Below are positions 61,156 through 64,000 of a DNA stretch of 64,000 nucleotides, piece by piece (positions within the stretch are counted from its first letter, which is position 1; the number at the start of each line of letters is the position of its first letter). The DNA is from Pseudomonas veronii (lineage in GTDB: Bacteria; Pseudomonadota; Gammaproteobacteria; Pseudomonadales; Pseudomonadaceae). Location: assembly GCF_001439695.1 (NCBI RefSeq), contig NZ_JYLL01000015.1, positions 62,001-126,000 on the forward strand, given 5' to 3'. The position numbers were made by a program, and so were the translations under genes. The notes under the pieces were generated by a model. The model was not told where the DNA came from. It saw only the letters and a list, made by a program, of their open reading frames with translations, and made no database searches.

Positions 61156-62021
61156 GCCCAGTCCTTACGGTGGCGGATCAGGCCTTCCTGAGTGACCGAG
61201 GCCACCAGTTGCCCAGCGCGGTTGTACACGCTGCCCCGCGAAAAACCACGGGAATTGCCGGCCCACGGGCTGTCCATGGCGTAGAGCAACCAGTCATCGG
61301 CGCGCAGGTCGGCGTGGAACCACAGCGCGTGGTCGAGGCTGGCGACCTGCATGTCTTTCTGCCACACGGTCTTGCCATGGGGCAGCAGCGACGTGGTCAG
61401 CAAGCCGAAGTCCGAGGCGTAGGCCAGCAGGTACTTATGCAGCGCCGGCGTGTCGGCCAGGGCGCCGTCGGCGCGGAACCACACGTACTTGACCGGGTCG
61501 GACGGCTGCGGGTTGAACGGGTCTTTTTCGGTCACCGGGCGCACTTCGATCGGCTTGGGGCACAGCAACTTGTCGCGCATGTGCTCGGGGATCAGGTGGA
61601 CGCGCTGCTTGGTCAGCTCCAGCTCCGACGGCAGGTTTTCCGGGCCGACCACCGCAGGCATGCTGGTCTGGTGCTCGAAGCCGGCTTCGTCGTACTGGAA
61701 CGACGCGCTGCAGGTAAAAATCGGGTGGCCCTTCTGGATCGCCGTCACGCGGCGTGTGCTGAAGCTGCCGCCATCGCGCACGCGGTCCACCGAATACACC
61801 ACCGGCAATGCGGCATCGCCGGGGCGCAGAAAATAACCGTGCAAAGAATGCACGTGCCGCTCGGCTTCTACGGTCTGGCTGGCAGCCGACAGCGACTGGC
61901 CGAGCACTTGCCCGCCGAACAGTTGGCGAAAACCCAGGTCCTGGCTGCGGCCGCGAAAGAGGTTTTCCTCGATCGGCTCCAGGGTCAGCAAGTCCACCAG
62001 ATCTTCCAATACTTGGCTCAT
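61152..62021 (-). CDS. tesB: Acyl-CoA thioesterase II
   Basis: A 289-residue double-hotdog thioesterase (MSQVLEDLVDLLTLEPIEENLFRG start, FGGQVLGQSL and a C-terminal LDHALWFHADLRADDWLLY). It hydrolyses medium- and long-chain acyl-CoA. The ATG at 62021 follows AGGAGTTGCTCT. It is coupled to the HAD gene. Confidence 0.94.
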   Translation of the reverse strand: MSQVLEDLVDLLTLEPIEENLFRGRSQDLGFRQLFGGQVLGQSLSAASQTVEAERHVHSLHGYFLRPGDAALPVVYSVDRVRDGGSFSTRRVTAIQKGHPIFTCSASFQYDEAGFEHQTSMPAVVGPENLPSELELTKQRVHLIPEHMRDKLLCPKPIEVRPVTEKDPFNPQPSDPVKYVWFRADGALADTPALHKYLLAYASDFGLLTTSLLPHGKTVWQKDMQVASLDHALWFHADLRADDWLLYAMDSPWAGNSRGFSRGSVYNRAGQLVASVTQEGLIRHRKDWA

Positions 62022-62059
62022 AGAGCAACTCCTACAATCTATGGGGCATTCCGGGCTGC

Positions 62060-62629
62060 TTATCCGTGCAGCGTGTCCAACCATTGGGCGCGGGTGATGC
62101 GGTACAAAACATGCGGGCGCAGCGGGTCATCGGCCGCGACCTTGGGATGTTCAAAATCTGCCTGGGGATCGTAATGCATCCCGATGGCTTGCATGACTTT
62201 TTGTGATGGCAGATTGGTTTGGGTGGTGAAGGCAACGATTTCGTCCAACTGCAGGCGGTCGAAACCACAACGCAACGCGGTCCATGCCGCCTCGCTGGCA
62301 TACCCCAGGCCCCAATGCTCACGCGCCAGGCGCCAGCCGATTTCCACCGCAGGGGTGAAGGCGGTTTCAAAGCTGACATTCTGCAACCCGGTCAGGCCGA
62401 TGAACTCGCCGCTGTCCTTGCGCTGCAAGGCCCACAGGCCGAAGCCGTATTCGGCGAAATGCCCACGAATCCGGCCGATCAACGCGGCGCTTTCCAGGCG
62501 GTCCAATCGGGCCGGGAAATAACGCATCACCTGCGGGTCGGCGCACATGTGCGCAAACGCCGGCAGGTCGGCATCGCGCCATTGGCGCAGCACCAGGCGT
62601 GCGCTGTGCAATTCCAGTATCGGCTCCAT
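62060..62629 (-). CDS. GNAT family N-acetyltransferase
   Basis: A 189-residue acetyltransferase of the RimJ/RimL-like type: start LHSARLVLRQWRDADLPAF and the acetyl-CoA motif EIGWRLAREHWGLGYASEAAW. The ATG at 62629 follows GAGGGGG. The substrate is unknown; it could modify a ribosomal protein, amino group or small molecule. It lies upstream of tesB with a 38-base gap and may share its transcript. Confidence 0.86.
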   Translation of the reverse strand: MEPILELHSARLVLRQWRDADLPAFAHMCADPQVMRYFPARLDRLESAALIGRIRGHFAEYGFGLWALQRKDSGEFIGLTGLQNVSFETAFTPAVEIGWRLAREHWGLGYASEAAWTALRCGFDRLQLDEIVAFTTQTNLPSQKVMQAIGMHYDPQADFEHPKVAADDPLRPHVLYRITRAQWLDTLHG

Positions 62630-62705
62630 GGGTCCCCCTCCCTTGCCATGTGCGTGAGTGTACCGCGCTGTTAAGATCCGTCGCAGGTTCCCGTCAGAAA
62701 ATCCC

Positions 62706-63626
62706 ATGCCTTTGCCATTGATCTACCACGATGATTACAGCCCCGAGTTCCCGGCGGACCACCGCTTCCCGATGGACAAGTTCCGCCTGTTGCGTGACCA
62801 CTTGGTGTCCACCGGGCTGACCCAGGACAGCCAATTACTGCGCCCACCGCTGTGCCCGGCGGACATTCTGGCCCTGGCCCATGAACCTGGGTATATCGAA
62901 CGCTACATGAGCGGCGAGTTGTCCCGCGAAGACCAACGGCGCCTCGGCCTGCCCTGGAGCGAAGCCCTGGCGCGGCGTACCGTGCGTGCGGTGGGCGGTT
63001 CGATCCTGGCGGCGGAGCAGGCGCTGGAGCACGGCCTGGCCTGCCACCTGGCCGGCGGCACCCATCACGCCCACTACGATTACCCGGCGGGCTTTTGCAT
63101 CTTCAATGACCTGGCCGTGATCAGCCATTACCTGCTGGCCAGCGGCCGGGTCAACCGCGTGCTGATCTTCGACTGCGACGTCCACCAGGGCGACGGCACC
63201 GCGCGCATCCTCCACGACACGCCGGACGCGATCACCGTGTCGCTGCACTGCGAAAAGAACTTCCCGGCGCGCAAGGCCCAGAGCGACTGGGACATCCCGC
63301 TGCCCATGGGCATGGGTGACGCCGATTACCTCAAGGTGGTGGACGACGCGCTCAACTACCTGCTGCCGCTGTACCAACCGGACCTGGTGCTGTACGACGC
63401 AGGCGTCGACGTGCATAAGGACGACGCCCTCGGCTACCTCAAGCTGACGGACGAGGGCGTCGCCGCCCGCGATGAGAGCGTGATGCGCCATTGCCTGGGC
63501 CGCGACATTCCGGTGATGGGCGTGATCGGCGGCGGCTACAGCAAAGACCGTGTGGCCTTGGCCCGCCGCCACGGCATCCTGCACCACAGCGCGCAACGGG
63601 TGTGGACGTCATCAGGTTGTCATTGA
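62706..63626 (+). CDS. Histone deacetylase family protein
   Basis: A 306-residue class II-like histone deacetylase/acetoin utilisation (AcuC-type) fold: GGTHHAHYDYPAGFCIFNDLAV with the active-site His pair and DCDVHQGDGTARI with the zinc Asp and His. Bacterial members deacetylate proteins or polyamine-like amines. The start at 62706 is favoured over the longer frame from 62658. It is divergent from the GNAT gene. Confidence 0.92.
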   Translation: MPLPLIYHDDYSPEFPADHRFPMDKFRLLRDHLVSTGLTQDSQLLRPPLCPADILALAHEPGYIERYMSGELSREDQRRLGLPWSEALARRTVRAVGGSILAAEQALEHGLACHLAGGTHHAHYDYPAGFCIFNDLAVISHYLLASGRVNRVLIFDCDVHQGDGTARILHDTPDAITVSLHCEKNFPARKAQSDWDIPLPMGMGDADYLKVVDDALNYLLPLYQPDLVLYDAGVDVHKDDALGYLKLTDEGVAARDESVMRHCLGRDIPVMGVIGGGYSKDRVALARRHGILHHSAQRVWTSSGCH

Positions 63627-63636
63627 AATATGGGCG

Positions 63637-63671
63637 TTACCCACAATGCCTGTGGAACGGCCTGTGGATAA
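63637..63671. promoter_or_regulatory. DnaA-box-like cluster
   Basis: TGTGGATAA (63663–63671, perfect reverse TTATCCACA) and TTACCCACA (63637–63645, one mismatch) lie 17 bases apart. TGTGGAACG (63651–63659) between them is a weaker copy. They sit in the 171-base gap between the deacetylase gene and the flavoprotein gene. Confidence 0.4.
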
Positions 63672-63797
63672 CTTGAGCGTAAACGTCTGAAAGCCAGTAA
63701 CCGCATAGCCTGTAGGAAGCTGTACGTTTTTTGATCAGGAACTTGCGCCGTCCTCGGGTAGAATGCTCGACCTATTCACGCGACCGTAGCCCTGCCC

Positions 63798-64000
63798 ATG
63801 CCTCACACCCCTGCCCAACACGTCACCATTATCGGCGGCGGCCCTGCCGGCCTGATGGCCGCTGAAATCCTGAGCCAGGCGGGCCTGCGGGTGGACGTGT
63901 ACGACGGCATGCCCTCGGTGGGGCGCAAGTTCCTGCTGGCCGGCGTGGGCGGCATGAACATCACCCATTCCGAGGCTTACCCGGCGTTCCTGTCACGCTA
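63798..64000 (+). CDS. FAD-dependent oxidoreductase (HI0933/TIGR03862-like), 3' end outside window
   Basis: The first 67 residues are visible. The FAD-binding GGGPAGLMAAE is near residue 13, then GRKFLLAGVGGMNITHSE, which marks the HI0933-like flavoprotein family. Its role is not firmly known; relatives act on RNA or small molecules. The gene continues beyond the window. Confidence 0.85.
   Translation, partial: MPHTPAQHVTIIGGGPAGLMAAEILSQAGLRVDVYDGMPSVGRKFLLAGVGGMNITHSEAYPAFLSR

Overview
This is a high-GC chromosomal window from a Pseudomonas of the fluorescens group. Protein content, codon use, gene order and two families of short palindromic repeats (REP/REPIN) all agree with that. Several blocks match gene orders I recall from P. 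aeruginosa PAO1, notably morA–glyA, cstA–yjiX–yjiA, mapZ (PilZ), radA, ankB–katB and mscL. No rRNA, tRNA, CRISPR array, insertion sequence or prophage was recognised.

Layout. 1–2740: end of an SDR epimerase gene, a histidine phosphatase and a 2-hydroxyacid dehydrogenase. 2749–6650: a small accessory patch with a zinc-ribbon protein, a small membrane protein, a WYL regulator of the BrxR/CapW type, an ankyrin protein, a 490-residue protein of unknown function and a gene remnant. 6858–11303: a signalling cluster (CheV, HD-GYP phosphodiesterase, chemoreceptor). 11462–23729: envelope and stress genes (GT39 glycosyltransferase, lipoproteins, Lon-like protease, DUF3015, DUF4105, chorismate mutase, Gre-like factor, gdhA). 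24029–43103: ettA, a MorA-type GGDEF/EAL protein, glyA, a BtsT/CstA–YjiX–YjiA operon, a MapZ-like PilZ protein, radA, ankB–katB, mscL, fpr, a LuxR regulator without a partner synthase here, and rlmG. 43138–50411: cyanide-insensitive oxidase genes with a small DUF2474 subunit and an ANR box, an MFS exporter, an NCS2 permease and trmA. 50418–51280: a DUF2442/DUF4160 pair resembling a toxin–antitoxin module. 51554–57104: a quinate/shikimate catabolic cluster (dehydroquinase, NAD-type quinate/shikimate dehydrogenase, TetR regulator, dehydroshikimate dehydratase, MFS importer). 57106–64000: housekeeping and unknown genes, ending inside a flavoprotein gene.

How the genes work together. The c-di-GMP and chemotaxis theme recurs: CheV, HD-GYP and receptor in one cluster, MorA and the MapZ-like protein in another. 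The quinate cluster would convert quinate or shikimate to protocatechuate. A perfect 15-bp palindrome almost identical to the PcaR box as I remember it lies upstream of its first operon, and a Hfq/Crc-type CA motif lies in the leader. Together they suggest control by the beta-ketoadipate pathway and by catabolite repression. CA motifs also mark the cstA and HD-GYP genes.

The best candidate for something undescribed is the WYL regulator plus the unknown/ankyrin two-gene operon (3302–6407). Two sequence blocks are shared, in the same order, between the upstream regions of the two transcription units. No function is proven by sequence alone.
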